Assembly: GCA_964642795.1 (NCBI GenBank)
Contig: CAZXRQ010000007.1
Coordinates: 1-41,114, forward strand
Source: JAVVVD01 sp964642795
Lineage (GTDB): Bacteria > Bacillota > Clostridia > Christensenellales > CAG-138
DNA length: 41,114 nt
Direction: 5' to 3'
The position numbers and the translations under genes are program-made. The notes beneath the pieces were generated by a model. The model had not been told where the DNA came from. It made no database searches and saw only the letters and a list, made by a program, of their open reading frames with translations. Positions 23,038-31,165 of this stretch are shown in pieces (the stretch's first letter is position 1; every line of letters begins with the position of its first letter).

Positions 23038-24327
23038 TCACGCCTCGCGGTTATATATCCGCTTTACGCTTTCGCGGTTTCTGTACATAATAAGCCACAC
23101 CATGCACAGATTGAACGCCATGGCAATGGTTATCGCCGTGCGCGGATCCAGCACCTCGCTCACCGCGCCGCCCATAAGCTGACCCACGATCATGCCCAGC
23201 ATCGTAAGCATGGTGAACGTACCGTTGAACCGCCCGCGCCGCGCATCGTCAACATAGTTCTGCGTGGCGGATATGCGTATATTGAAGCTGGTGACGCCCA
23301 GCATACCTATAAACAGGTTTACCAGCATCATTCCCGCCACCGGCAGGTACAGGTAGCCGCACTCCATAAAGCTCAGCGTCGCATATACGAATACCGCTAT
23401 GGCGAATTTTCTCTGCACCGGGTATTTGAAGCGGTAATGCACAACGCCGCCTATTATGCGTCCAAGGGTCTGTACGCTCATAACAATCGTGTATACCGCC
23501 ACGCCAAGACCGCCCTCGGTATTTACATAGTCCAGCAGCCAGCCCAGCTTCTCCGGCAGCACAAACTCATACGCCTTAAAAAACGGCAGCGTCAGCGTGT
23601 TGCCCACGCCGTATACCATCATGGTGGCGGTAAAGTACAGCGTTATCGTGAGCAGCCCCCTCTCCGCCTTGAGATAGGAGATCCCCTCGCGGAAATCCGC
23701 AGCATAGCGCTTTAGATCGAAAGCCTCCGCGCCGCGGTTGATAAGGTGCGTTTCATCCGCCTTTATTCGGGTCTCGAATATGGCGGCGATCAAAAAAGTA
23801 ACAGAGTTGAATATGAATAGCGGTATCAATCCCACGGTGTTGTAGCATATACCGGCTATTGGCACCATAATGGTGTTTGCCAGCGGGAACATCAGGCTGG
23901 ACACCGAATACGCCTTGGTAAAGTTGCCTTCGCTTATCAGCGTGGGGTACAGGCTTTCGTACGCCACGGAATACACGCTGTCTATACTGCCCACCAGCGC
24001 GCTTATTCCCAGCAGCGCGGCATAGTCGAAATAGCCCCGGCTCAGCATGAACGCTATAAACGCATACAGCCCGCAGGATATGAAGTCCAGCGAGTATATC
24101 AGCTTTTTGCGCGAGAACCGGTCCACATACGGGCCGGCAAGCAACGGAACAATCACGCGCGGCAGCGAATACGCCACCATAAACAGCGCGTACAGCAGCG
24201 TGGAGCCGGTATAGTCCAGCACCAGCAGCCCTATTGCAAACCCGCTTACGGCGTTACCGAACATGGACACCATCGTGCCCAGCGTGATTATGGTAAAATC
24301 GCTTGTCCAGAGTTTTTTGGTTTTCAA
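23038..24327 (-). CDS. MFS transporter
   Basis: This 429-residue protein has about twelve hydrophobic segments and the MFS loop 2-3 motif AGPYVDRFSRKKLIYSLD. The family is MFS_1/MFS_3 type exporters; substrate is unknown. The start is TTG 24327 after GGAGG with 8-nt spacing, only 3 bp after the stop of the solute-binding lipoprotein gene. It is the last of three closely packed genes (ZIP, lipoprotein, MFS). Confidence 0.88.
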   Translation of the reverse strand: MKTKKLWTSDFTIITLGTMVSMFGNAVSGFAIGLLVLDYTGSTLLYALFMVAYSLPRVIVPLLAGPYVDRFSRKKLIYSLDFISCGLYAFIAFMLSRGYFDYAALLGISALVGSIDSVYSVAYESLYPTLISEGNFTKAYSVSSLMFPLANTIMVPIAGICYNTVGLIPLFIFNSVTFLIAAIFETRIKADETHLINRGAEAFDLKRYAADFREGISYLKAERGLLTITLYFTATMMVYGVGNTLTLPFFKAYEFVLPEKLGWLLDYVNTEGGLGVAVYTIVMSVQTLGRIIGGVVHYRFKYPVQRKFAIAVFVYATLSFMECGYLYLPVAGMMLVNLFIGMLGVTSFNIRISATQNYVDDARRGRFNGTFTMLTMLGMIVGQLMGGAVSEVLDPRTAITIAMAFNLCMVWLIMYRNRESVKRIYNREA

Positions 24328-24330
24328 GCG

Positions 24331-25686
24331 TCAATCCTCCGCAGCCTTAATGCAGTTCAGCATATCGGTATAGTCGCACCATGCGTCCGCCTGCTGTACG
24401 GTGGACATATCCAGCCGGCCGGAATAGGCGGTCACCGTAATAGGCGCATAAAACGGCAGCTCCGAGTAGCCCTCCGGCGTTTCCGCACCGACCCCGGTGC
24501 ATATGATATCCGCGCCGTTTTCCGCTGCACCGGTAAGCTCGGCTTCGCTCACATCGTATATCATCAGCTCACAGCCATACAGCGAAAGCTGGTTTCGGGC
24601 GTTTATCAGCATGGCGTAGGCAGGGCTGTCGCCCGTGCCGCCGCCTGCAAAGTATACGCTGAACGAAAGCGGCTCGCCGTCTAACAGCATGGCGTCGCCC
24701 TCCTCCGCATCCTCCGGCCGCGCATAGCCCGCAGCGCCAAGGCAGCCCTCCGCGTCGAGCGGCGAGTAAGCCGGCAGCTCCCCATAGTACTCCGGCGTCT
24801 GCGCCGCGCCGTGATAGTAGGCATGTACGGCGCTGTATCTATCCAGCACGCAGGCTATCGCGCGCTGAACATCGGTATCCAGCGCATCGCTTATAAGCAC
24901 CTTTGCATATCCGTCCGTATGCAAGTCATAGGCCATGCCCATCCCGTCCAGCAGCAGTAGCGCGTCCTCGGTCGCGGCAAACCGTGCTATGTCCGCTCCG
25001 CCGTTAAGCAGCATATCCAGCATACTGCCATCCGCTGTGCGCCACGTCACCGCATCCACTCCCGGAGCGCCGTACATGAAGCCGGGGTTTGCAACCAGCG
25101 TAACGCCGTACTCCCCCGCTCCGCCCCACATAAACGGGCCGCTGCCCAACGGAGAAGCATCCGCATCGTACAGCTCGCCGTAATACGCGCGTGGCAGGAA
25201 CAGAGCCTCCGCGAGAAGCACATATGCACCCGCGTCCGCCTCGGCCAGCCGGACGAGCATCGTGTATTCATCCTGCACGGCCAGCTGCGCATCCATACCG
25301 GTATGTATCAGGTAATATTCAAGGTCGTATATCGTTACCGGAGTGCCGTCGGTATAGTACATCCCCTCGCGGCAGGTGACCGTATAGCCCAGCCCGTCCC
25401 CGGACTCCGCAATACTGCCGCCGTACTCCGCATAACCGCCCCAAGGCGCATGGCGCATAACGGATACGAACAGCTGCTTTGCGATATCCCGGGCAACACC
25501 CTCGGCGTTTACCGGATCTATTTTTTGTGGCGCGCTCTCCGCAGCAATGCTGATAGTTACCGGCGCAGCCGCAGCAGGCACCGGCGTTTGTTCAGCCGGC
25601 GTATCCGCACTGTGCGTACATCCCTGCAAAAGCAGCAGCGCAAATGCAATATATGCCACGCGTTTTATGGTTTTCATCCTTATCAT
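24331..25686 (-). CDS. Solute-binding family 5-like lipoprotein
   Basis: This 451-residue protein has a signal peptide and lipobox LLQGC (Cys23), then resembles peptide/nickel-type solute-binding proteins: ITVSIAAES-like first strand, YTDGTPVTIYDLEYYL, LGSGPFMWGGAGEYGVTLV, and a late ARNQLSLYGCELMIYDV. It is shorter than the usual 500-550 residues, lacking part of the C-terminal lobe. No permease or ATPase gene is adjacent, so it would have to work with transporters encoded elsewhere or act as a sensor. Its ATG overlaps the ZIP stop (ATGA). A second ATG at 25677 is an alternative. Confidence 0.8.
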   Translation of the reverse strand: MIRMKTIKRVAYIAFALLLLQGCTHSADTPAEQTPVPAAAAPVTISIAAESAPQKIDPVNAEGVARDIAKQLFVSVMRHAPWGGYAEYGGSIAESGDGLGYTVTCREGMYYTDGTPVTIYDLEYYLIHTGMDAQLAVQDEYTMLVRLAEADAGAYVLLAEALFLPRAYYGELYDADASPLGSGPFMWGGAGEYGVTLVANPGFMYGAPGVDAVTWRTADGSMLDMLLNGGADIARFAATEDALLLLDGMGMAYDLHTDGYAKVLISDALDTDVQRAIACVLDRYSAVHAYYHGAAQTPEYYGELPAYSPLDAEGCLGAAGYARPEDAEEGDAMLLDGEPLSFSVYFAGGGTGDSPAYAMLINARNQLSLYGCELMIYDVSEAELTGAAENGADIICTGVGAETPEGYSELPFYAPITVTAYSGRLDMSTVQQADAWCDYTDMLNCIKAAED

Positions 25687-26471
25687 CCCAGCGCCGTATC
25701 CAGTATCAGCATGGCCACAAAGCCCAGCGCAAGCCCTATCGTGCCTATATCTGTATGCTCGCCCGTCTGTGCGTCGGGTATAAGCTCCTCCACCACCACA
25801 TACAGCATGGCGCCCGCGGCAAATGCAAGTATATACGGCAGCACCGGCGTTACAAGCGCGGTAAGCATTATGGTAAGCACGGCGCTCAAAGGCTCCACCG
25901 CGCCGCTCATCACGCCCAGCCAGAATGCCTTGCGCCTTGACGCGCCATTCATTATGAGCGGCATGGACACCACCGCGCCCTCCGGAAAATTCTGTATGGC
26001 TATGCCTATGGAAAGCGCGAACGCGGCGGCCGCCGTTATATATGTGTTTCCCGCACGCATACCCGCAAATACCACGCCCACAGCCATTCCTTCCGGGATG
26101 TTATGCAGCGTTACAGCGAGCACCAGCATAGCGGACTTGTGCAGCTTGCTTTCCCTTCCCTCCGGCACGGTAGCCGTAGCGTGCAGATGCGGTATCAGCA
26201 CATCCAGCAGCAGCAAAAAGCCCACGCCTAAAAGCAGACCCACCGCAGCCGGCAGCCACACCGTGACGCCCTGTTCACCGGACATATCCATTGCCGGTAT
26301 CAAAAGCGACCACACCAGCGCCGCAAGCATGACCCCCGACGCAAAGCCCAGCAGCGCCTTTTGAAGGCGGGCCGGGATGCCGTTTTTCATAAAAAGCACC
26401 ATGGACGCACCCAAGGCCGTGCCCATAAATGGTATTATCAAGCCCATTGCGATCTCGGCGTTGACGCTCAT
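25683..26471 (-). CDS. ZIP family metal transporter (second paralogue)
   Basis: This 262-residue membrane protein has ZIP signatures AVTLHNIPEGMAVGVVFAGM and IGIAIQNFPEGAVVSMPLIM. The final helices (MLYVVVEELIPDAQTGEHTD, then IGTIGLALGFVAMLILDTAL) closely parallel the gene at 20000. ATG 26471 follows CGGAGG. It is first of a three-gene operon with a lipoprotein and an MFS protein. Substrate metal is not evident. Confidence 0.92.
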   Translation of the reverse strand: MSVNAEIAMGLIIPFMGTALGASMVLFMKNGIPARLQKALLGFASGVMLAALVWSLLIPAMDMSGEQGVTVWLPAAVGLLLGVGFLLLLDVLIPHLHATATVPEGRESKLHKSAMLVLAVTLHNIPEGMAVGVVFAGMRAGNTYITAAAAFALSIGIAIQNFPEGAVVSMPLIMNGASRRKAFWLGVMSGAVEPLSAVLTIMLTALVTPVLPYILAFAAGAMLYVVVEELIPDAQTGEHTDIGTIGLALGFVAMLILDTALG

Positions 26472-26574
26472 TGCTAAAACCTCCGAGTAAAGTATGACTC
26501 CACATTCGTATTTTAGCTGTTTAAGTAAGTTTTTTCAATACGCATCACGCCGTTTCGCTCCATTCGGCCGCCTA

Positions 26575-26616
26575 TTGACAAATGCTGTTATTATGATATC
26601 ATATTGATATCATATT
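26575..26616 (+). promoter_or_regulatory. SPFH-operon promoter with tandem operator-like repeats
   Basis: TTGACA (26575-26580), a 16-nt spacer and TATCAT (26597-26602). Two perfect tandem copies of GATATCATATT (26595-26605 and 26606-26616) cover the -10 and likely start site; each contains a palindromic ATGATATCAT- or TTGATATCAT-like core. This is a likely repressor site, plausibly for the ribbon-helix-helix protein encoded at 27638. Confidence 0.7.
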
Positions 26617-26634
26617 AAAGGGGAGGATGTTTTT

Positions 26635-27636
26635 ATGACAGAAAGATTGCTCACCGGCAAAAAGCACGGCATGATCGTTTTGTTGCTTACGACGCTATTG
26701 TACCTTGCATCTATTGCAGGCACTATACTTGGCGGGCTGTACAGCCTTGCGCTGATGATAGTAAGCGTAATCTGGCTTACAGTAGGCTGGTTTCCTTTTA
26801 TGGGGCTGAGGGTGCTGCGGCCTCAGGAGGCGCTGGTGCTCACGCTTTTCGGCAAGTACATAGGCACGCTCAAGGGCGAGGGCTTCTACTATGTAAACCC
26901 CTTCTGCGCCTCTGTAAACCCGGCGGCCAAGACCCGCCTCGGGCAGAGCGGCGACGTTAACGGCAACGCTAAATCCATAGTACTCGCTACCGGCGCTGAG
27001 GCTGCCGCCGCAGAAGCCGCAAGCCGCAAGATATCCCTCAAAATCATGACGCTTAACAACAACCGGCAAAAGATAAACGACTGTTTGGGCAATCCCGTGG
27101 AGATAGGCATTGCCGTTATGTGGCGCGTGGTGGATACCGCCAAGGCCGTATTCAACGTGGATAACTACAAGGAATACCTCTCGCTCCAATGCGACAGCGC
27201 GCTTCGCAACATAGTGCGCATATATCCTTACGACATAGCGCCCAACGTGGACACAACCGGCGACGGCATCGCCGACGAGGGCAGTCTGCGCGGCTCCAGC
27301 GAAATAGTCGCCAACCGCATACGCGATGAGATACAGCAGAAGGTCTCGGAGGCGGGGTTGGAAATTATCGAAGCGCGCATAACCTACCTTGCCTACGCAC
27401 CCGAGATCGCCGCAGTAATGCTGCAGCGCCAGCAGGCCTCCGCAATAATCGATGCGCGCAAGATGATCGTCGAAGGCGCCGTGGGCATGGTGGAGATGGC
27501 TTTGGACAGGTTGAGCGCAAACGAAATAGTCATACTGGACGATGAGCGCAAAGCGGCCATGGTATCCAACCTGCTGGTGGTACTGTGCGGCAACCGTGAC
27601 GCACAGCCCGTAGTCAACTCAGGCAGCCTGTATTGA
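26635..27636 (+). CDS. SPFH / band 7 domain membrane protein
   Basis: This 333-residue protein has two N-terminal membrane segments (about 12-33 and 36-57) followed by a prohibitin-like SPFH domain (LRPQEALVLTLFGKYIGTLK, GIAVMWRVVDTAKAVFNVD). A helical C-terminus contains ISLKIMTLNNNRQ earlier and ARITYLAYAPEIAAVMLQRQ later. SPFH proteins oligomerise into membrane microdomain scaffolds. ATG 26635 follows GGGGAGG. It is followed 1 bp later by a ribbon-helix-helix gene. Confidence 0.9.
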   Translation: MTERLLTGKKHGMIVLLLTTLLYLASIAGTILGGLYSLALMIVSVIWLTVGWFPFMGLRVLRPQEALVLTLFGKYIGTLKGEGFYYVNPFCASVNPAAKTRLGQSGDVNGNAKSIVLATGAEAAAAEAASRKISLKIMTLNNNRQKINDCLGNPVEIGIAVMWRVVDTAKAVFNVDNYKEYLSLQCDSALRNIVRIYPYDIAPNVDTTGDGIADEGSLRGSSEIVANRIRDEIQQKVSEAGLEIIEARITYLAYAPEIAAVMLQRQQASAIIDARKMIVEGAVGMVEMALDRLSANEIVILDDERKAAMVSNLLVVLCGNRDAQPVVNSGSLY

Positions 27637-27637
27637 T

Positions 27638-27823
27638 ATGGAGGACCAGCACAAAAAGCAGGTGCCGCTAAGGCTTTCGCCAAAGCTGTACGCCGAGATA
27701 GCCGCATGGGCGGAAGCGGATTTCCGCTCCGTCAACGGCCAGATTGAGTACCTTTTGACCGAGTGCGTGCGGCATCGCAGAGGGAAAAGCGGAACGGATA
27801 AGCGTACGGAGGATGAGATATAA
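27638..27823 (+). CDS. Arc-like ribbon-helix-helix DNA-binding protein
   Basis: This 61-residue protein contains a beta strand VPLRLSP followed by helices YAEIAAWAEADF and VNGQIEYLLTECVRH, as in Arc/MetJ-type regulators that bind tandem sites as dimers of dimers. It starts 1 nt after the SPFH stop, so it is co-transcribed. The obvious candidate target is the tandem repeat at the operon promoter (26595-26616); this is inference. The C-terminal tail is charged and likely disordered. Confidence 0.85.
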   Translation: MEDQHKKQVPLRLSPKLYAEIAAWAEADFRSVNGQIEYLLTECVRHRRGKSGTDKRTEDEI

Positions 27824-27830
27824 GCGGACG

Positions 27831-27925
27831 GGCCCCGCGGCGGCGCGTTCCGTGCCCTTGGGCACGGAACAGGTTCCGGCCTTCGGCCGGAACGGACGCG
27901 CAGCGTCCAGCGCCGCCGCGGGGCC
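27831..27925. repeat. Perfect cloverleaf of inverted repeats
   Basis: A 16-bp perfect closing stem (27831-27846/27910-27925) encloses three perfect hairpins: GTTCCGTGCCC/GGGCACGGAAC with a TT loop (27847-27870), GTTCCGGCC/GGCCGGAAC with a TTC loop (27873-27893), and GGACGC/GCGTCC with a GCA loop (27894-27908). Only three nucleotides are unpaired between arms. It lies between convergent genes. It could be a bidirectional terminator, a REP/BIME-type repeat or a structured RNA; no T-run flanks it. Confidence 0.9.
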
Positions 27926-27969
27926 GTAATACAGCAAAGCCCGCAGCAGTTACTCCGTCCGGTTTCGCT

Positions 27970-28896
27970 TCAATCCTCCCACAGGCTCTGCTTATAGACC
28001 ACCTTATCCTTAAGGGCTTGCAGCGCCGCCATTACGGCGGGCTTATCCTCCTTATATGTCACGCCTATCCAGCGATCCGGTGTGGACAGCAGCTTAACCG
28101 AAGCCGTCTTGTCGGCCGCCAGCACGTTCTGTACAGAGTTTGGCAGCAACGACTCAAATTTCATGGGATTTGCCGCAATGCCCGCTGGGAGCTCCGCGGC
28201 AAACGTGTGCGCGAGGCCTTCCATTATTCCTGGGTTGAACGCCCAGCAATTCATGCTTACGGTGGTTCCCTTGGGGATATCCACAAAGGTTTCCCCTCCA
28301 TCCAGGGAATATGCGGCGCACTCAGGCGTCTTTATCACATTGAACCGCTCCGCTATGTTAGCCAGATATCCATGACCATCCGCCACGCACACGCCGCGGG
28401 TCACGCTGCCGTGCTCCGTGATGGTGTTCTGAACATCATAGCCCACCAGCGCATGCTCGTTATCCCCCCGGTCCTCCGTAAGGAAGCCGTGCAGAGCGGC
28501 AAACGCCGCCGGGCCATAGTAGTCGTCCGCGTTGATTATTGCAAACGGCCTGCCCGCGATGGCGTCGCGCGCGCACAGCACGGCATGCGTAGTGCCCCAG
28601 GGCTTAACGCGCCCGCCGGGCACGCTGAAGCCTTCCGGCAGCATATCCAGCTGCTGATGGGCATAGTATACGTCCGCATGGCGGGCTATTCGGTCGCCGA
28701 TAACGGCACGGAAATCCTCCTCCATCTCGCGCTTTATTATGAATACCACGCCGTCGAATCCCGCACGCAGCGCGTCATATATATCGAAGTCTATTATAAG
28801 ATTGCCGAAGCCGTCCATGGGATCCATCTGCTTCAGCCCGCCGTAGCGGCTGCCCATGCCCGCTGCAAGTATCGTCAAAACGGGGTGCTTGCTCAT
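27970..28896 (-). CDS. Sugar-phosphate nucleotidyltransferase
   Basis: This 308-residue protein has the nucleotidyltransferase signature LAAGMGSRYGGLKQM at the N-terminus. The catalytic metal-binding site is IINADDYYG (about residue 124-130), and WGTTHAVLCARD corresponds to the sugar-binding region. The family covers UTP- or dTTP-sugar-1-phosphate transferases; the exact sugar is not clear, since no other polysaccharide gene is near. ATG 28896 follows AAAGGAG. It is 14 bp downstream of the dipeptidase gene. Confidence 0.85.
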   Translation of the reverse strand: MSKHPVLTILAAGMGSRYGGLKQMDPMDGFGNLIIDFDIYDALRAGFDGVVFIIKREMEEDFRAVIGDRIARHADVYYAHQQLDMLPEGFSVPGGRVKPWGTTHAVLCARDAIAGRPFAIINADDYYGPAAFAALHGFLTEDRGDNEHALVGYDVQNTITEHGSVTRGVCVADGHGYLANIAERFNVIKTPECAAYSLDGGETFVDIPKGTTVSMNCWAFNPGIMEGLAHTFAAELPAGIAANPMKFESLLPNSVQNVLAADKTASVKLLSTPDRWIGVTYKEDKPAVMAALQALKDKVVYKQSLWED

Positions 28897-28910
28897 TTTT
28901 GCTCTCTCCT

Positions 28911-29876
28911 TTATGAAAGGTTGTCGCTCATCACTCTAAGCAGATTTTTGTGGCTGATAAGCTCAATCTCACGCGGCGTAAACTCCTTTTCCAGCCCCTG
29001 CATAAGCTGCTGCATACCGCTCGCATCGCCAAACTCCAGCGTGTTATCTATACCATCAAGATCGCTGCCCAAGCCCAGCGCCTCCACGCCCGCTTTATCC
29101 GCAATGTGCCGCGCATGGCGCACAATGTCCGCAATCATGGCATGCTCCTCATCCGGCGTCAGAAACGCGGCGCAATAATTAAGTCCCGTCATGCCGCCGG
29201 CGTCACCCAACGCCTTCAGCATGTCGTCGGTAAGGTTTCTTACCACGCTGCGCAGTGTCCTGGCGTTGGAGTGGGAAGCAACGAAAGGCTTTTGGGAATG
29301 CTTTGCCACATCCCAGAATCCTCCGTCTGACAGATGGGACACGTCCACGATGACGCCCAGCTCGTTCATGCGACGCACCGCTTCTATGCCGAACGGCTTC
29401 AGCCCCTGCATATCCGCATAGTCCGGATAGCGGTTGGGGTAGCCCAGGCTGTTTTCATAGTTCCAGGTAAGGCATATCATGCGCACGCCAAGGTCGAACA
29501 TCTCATCCACCCGCTCCAGCCGTCCCTCCAGCGGTACGCCGTCCTCTACGGTGAACATCGCCGAGATTCGGCCATCCGCCTGGTTTTTCTCCACATCCGC
29601 CATGCTCAGCACGGGCGCAAGCGAAGGATTGGCTTCAAGCTCCCGTTCAAAGGCTTTGGCAGCCGCGCAAAAATACTCATACGCCGGCAGATCGTCCGGA
29701 TTGTCCACGCTCTTGCCCGTGGGTATAAACGCCGCAAAGCATTGCAGCATATAACCGCCGCGCTGCAGCTTTTCTGTGTTAATATGCCCGTCGGCCGAGA
29801 CAAACCCCAGCTTCCCGCGAGAGGCCATGATCTTACAGGAAAGCGTATCGCAGTGCATATCCGCTATCGGATACAT
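28911..29876 (-). CDS. Membrane dipeptidase family M19
   Basis: This 321-residue zinc dipeptidase shows the metal ligands MHCDTL (His8, Asp10), FTVEDG (bridging Glu), VDVSHLSD (His), VASHSNAR (His) and LGSDLDGID (Asp). The fold is a TIM barrel. Members hydrolyse dipeptides, including some with D-residues. ATG 29876 follows GGAGG. It lies upstream of the nucleotidyltransferase on the same strand. Confidence 0.92.
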   Translation of the reverse strand: MYPIADMHCDTLSCKIMASRGKLGFVSADGHINTEKLQRGGYMLQCFAAFIPTGKSVDNPDDLPAYEYFCAAAKAFERELEANPSLAPVLSMADVEKNQADGRISAMFTVEDGVPLEGRLERVDEMFDLGVRMICLTWNYENSLGYPNRYPDYADMQGLKPFGIEAVRRMNELGVIVDVSHLSDGGFWDVAKHSQKPFVASHSNARTLRSVVRNLTDDMLKALGDAGGMTGLNYCAAFLTPDEEHAMIADIVRHARHIADKAGVEALGLGSDLDGIDNTLEFGDASGMQQLMQGLEKEFTPREIELISHKNLLRVMSDNLS

Positions 29877-29899
29877 AACAAGTCCTCCATATGTTGATT

Positions 29900-29923
29900 C
29901 AGGGGGCGCAACGCGCCCCCCTG
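29900..29923 (-). terminator. Hairpin between thiolase and dipeptidase genes
   Basis: An 8-10-bp GC stem (GGGGGCGC/GCGCCCCC with an AAC loop) follows the thiolase stop. There is no U-run on the minus strand, so it may attenuate or stabilise rather than terminate. Confidence 0.5.
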
Positions 29924-29957
29924 TTTTGATTGCCCGGGAAATATCGTCAGGTTTCTA

Positions 29958-31139
29958 TTACATTTTCACTATCGTCGCAACGCCCATGCCGCCGCCAACG
30001 CACAGCGTGGCGAGGCCGGTCTTTGCGCCGCTGCGCTTCATCTCGTAAAGCAGCGTCACGAGTATGCGGCAGCCGGATGCGCCGACAGGATGGCCCAGCG
30101 CCACGGCACCGCCGTTTACATTTACCTTATCCATATCGAAGCCCAGCTCCTGCGCTACGGCGCAGCTCTGCGCGGCAAACGCCTCGTTAGCCTCGATAAG
30201 ATCTACATCCTCCAGCTTAATGCCCGCCTTATCCAGCGCCTTGCGCACTGCAAATACCGGGCCAACACCCATTATTGAAGGATCCACGCCCGCGCTCGCA
30301 CAGGCTACCACGGTGGCCAGGGGCTTCACACCAAGCTCCTTGGCCTTCTCGGCGCTCATTATCACGACCGCCGCAGCACCGTCGTTGATGCCGCTTGCGT
30401 TGCCCGCGGTAACGGTGCCGCCATCGGGCTTGAAGGCGGGCTTGAGGTTTGCGAGCTTCTCCGCCGTGCTGTCCGGCCTGGGCTGCTCATCGACCTTAAA
30501 CTCCACCATTTCCTTTTTGACCTTTACCATCACGGGGACTATCTCGTCATCAAATTTGCCGGCTGCAAGCGCTTCGCCGTATTTACGCTGGCTGTTGGCG
30601 GAGAATTCATCCTGCATCTCGCGGGTGATGCCGAATTTCTCGGCCACGTTCTCGGCGGTGATGCCCATGTGGTAATTGTTGAACGCATCCCACAGGCCGT
30701 CGTTTACCATGACGTCTATCACCTTGCCGTTATTCATCCTGTAACCGAAACGGGCGTTGGGCAGCGCATAGGGCGCAAGGCTCATGTTTTCAAAGCCGCC
30801 CGCTACCATTACGTCGGCCTCGCCGGCCGCTATCATTGCCGCGGCCATGTTCACACATTTTAGTCCGCTGCCGCAGACGTTGTTTACAGTAAGCGCGGGC
30901 TTTTCCACGGGTATGCCGCCCTTGACCGCCGCCTGACGCGCGGGGCTCTGCCCCAGCGCCGCCTGCAGTACATTGCCCATGAGCACCTCGTCCACATCCT
31001 CGGGTTTGATGCCCGCGCGATTCACCGCCTCTTTTATGACGATCGCTCCCAGCTCCACCGCGGGGATGTTTGCAAGAGAACCACCAAACTTGCCGATAGC
31101 CGTACGGCATGCGCTCGCTATCACGATTTCCTTAGTCAT
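29958..31139 (-). CDS. atoB: Acetyl-CoA acetyltransferase (thiolase)
   Basis: This 393-residue type II thiolase has the acyl-accepting Cys89 in NNVCGSGLKCV, the catalytic histidine in GGAVALGHPVGASG and the second cysteine in ATLCVGGGMG. It interconverts two acetyl-CoA and acetoacetyl-CoA. It follows the two CoA-transferase subunits on the same strand by 26 bp, an arrangement for acetoacetate use or for butyrate/acetone-type fermentation. ATG 31139 follows AGAAGGAGAAAT. Confidence 0.95.
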   Translation of the reverse strand: MTKEIVIASACRTAIGKFGGSLANIPAVELGAIVIKEAVNRAGIKPEDVDEVLMGNVLQAALGQSPARQAAVKGGIPVEKPALTVNNVCGSGLKCVNMAAAMIAAGEADVMVAGGFENMSLAPYALPNARFGYRMNNGKVIDVMVNDGLWDAFNNYHMGITAENVAEKFGITREMQDEFSANSQRKYGEALAAGKFDDEIVPVMVKVKKEMVEFKVDEQPRPDSTAEKLANLKPAFKPDGGTVTAGNASGINDGAAAVVIMSAEKAKELGVKPLATVVACASAGVDPSIMGVGPVFAVRKALDKAGIKLEDVDLIEANEAFAAQSCAVAQELGFDMDKVNVNGGAVALGHPVGASGCRILVTLLYEMKRSGAKTGLATLCVGGGMGVATIVKM

Positions 31140-31165
31140 AGTATTTCTCCTTCTTTCAATGTATT

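Noticed and set aside
26635..27823. Toxin-antitoxin pair
   Set aside because: The ribbon-helix-helix protein resembles antitoxins, but its partner is a 333-residue SPFH membrane protein, not a known toxin.
27831..27925. tRNA gene (cloverleaf shape)
   Set aside because: No anticodon loop, no T-psi-C sequence, no CCA and stems far longer than tRNA stems.
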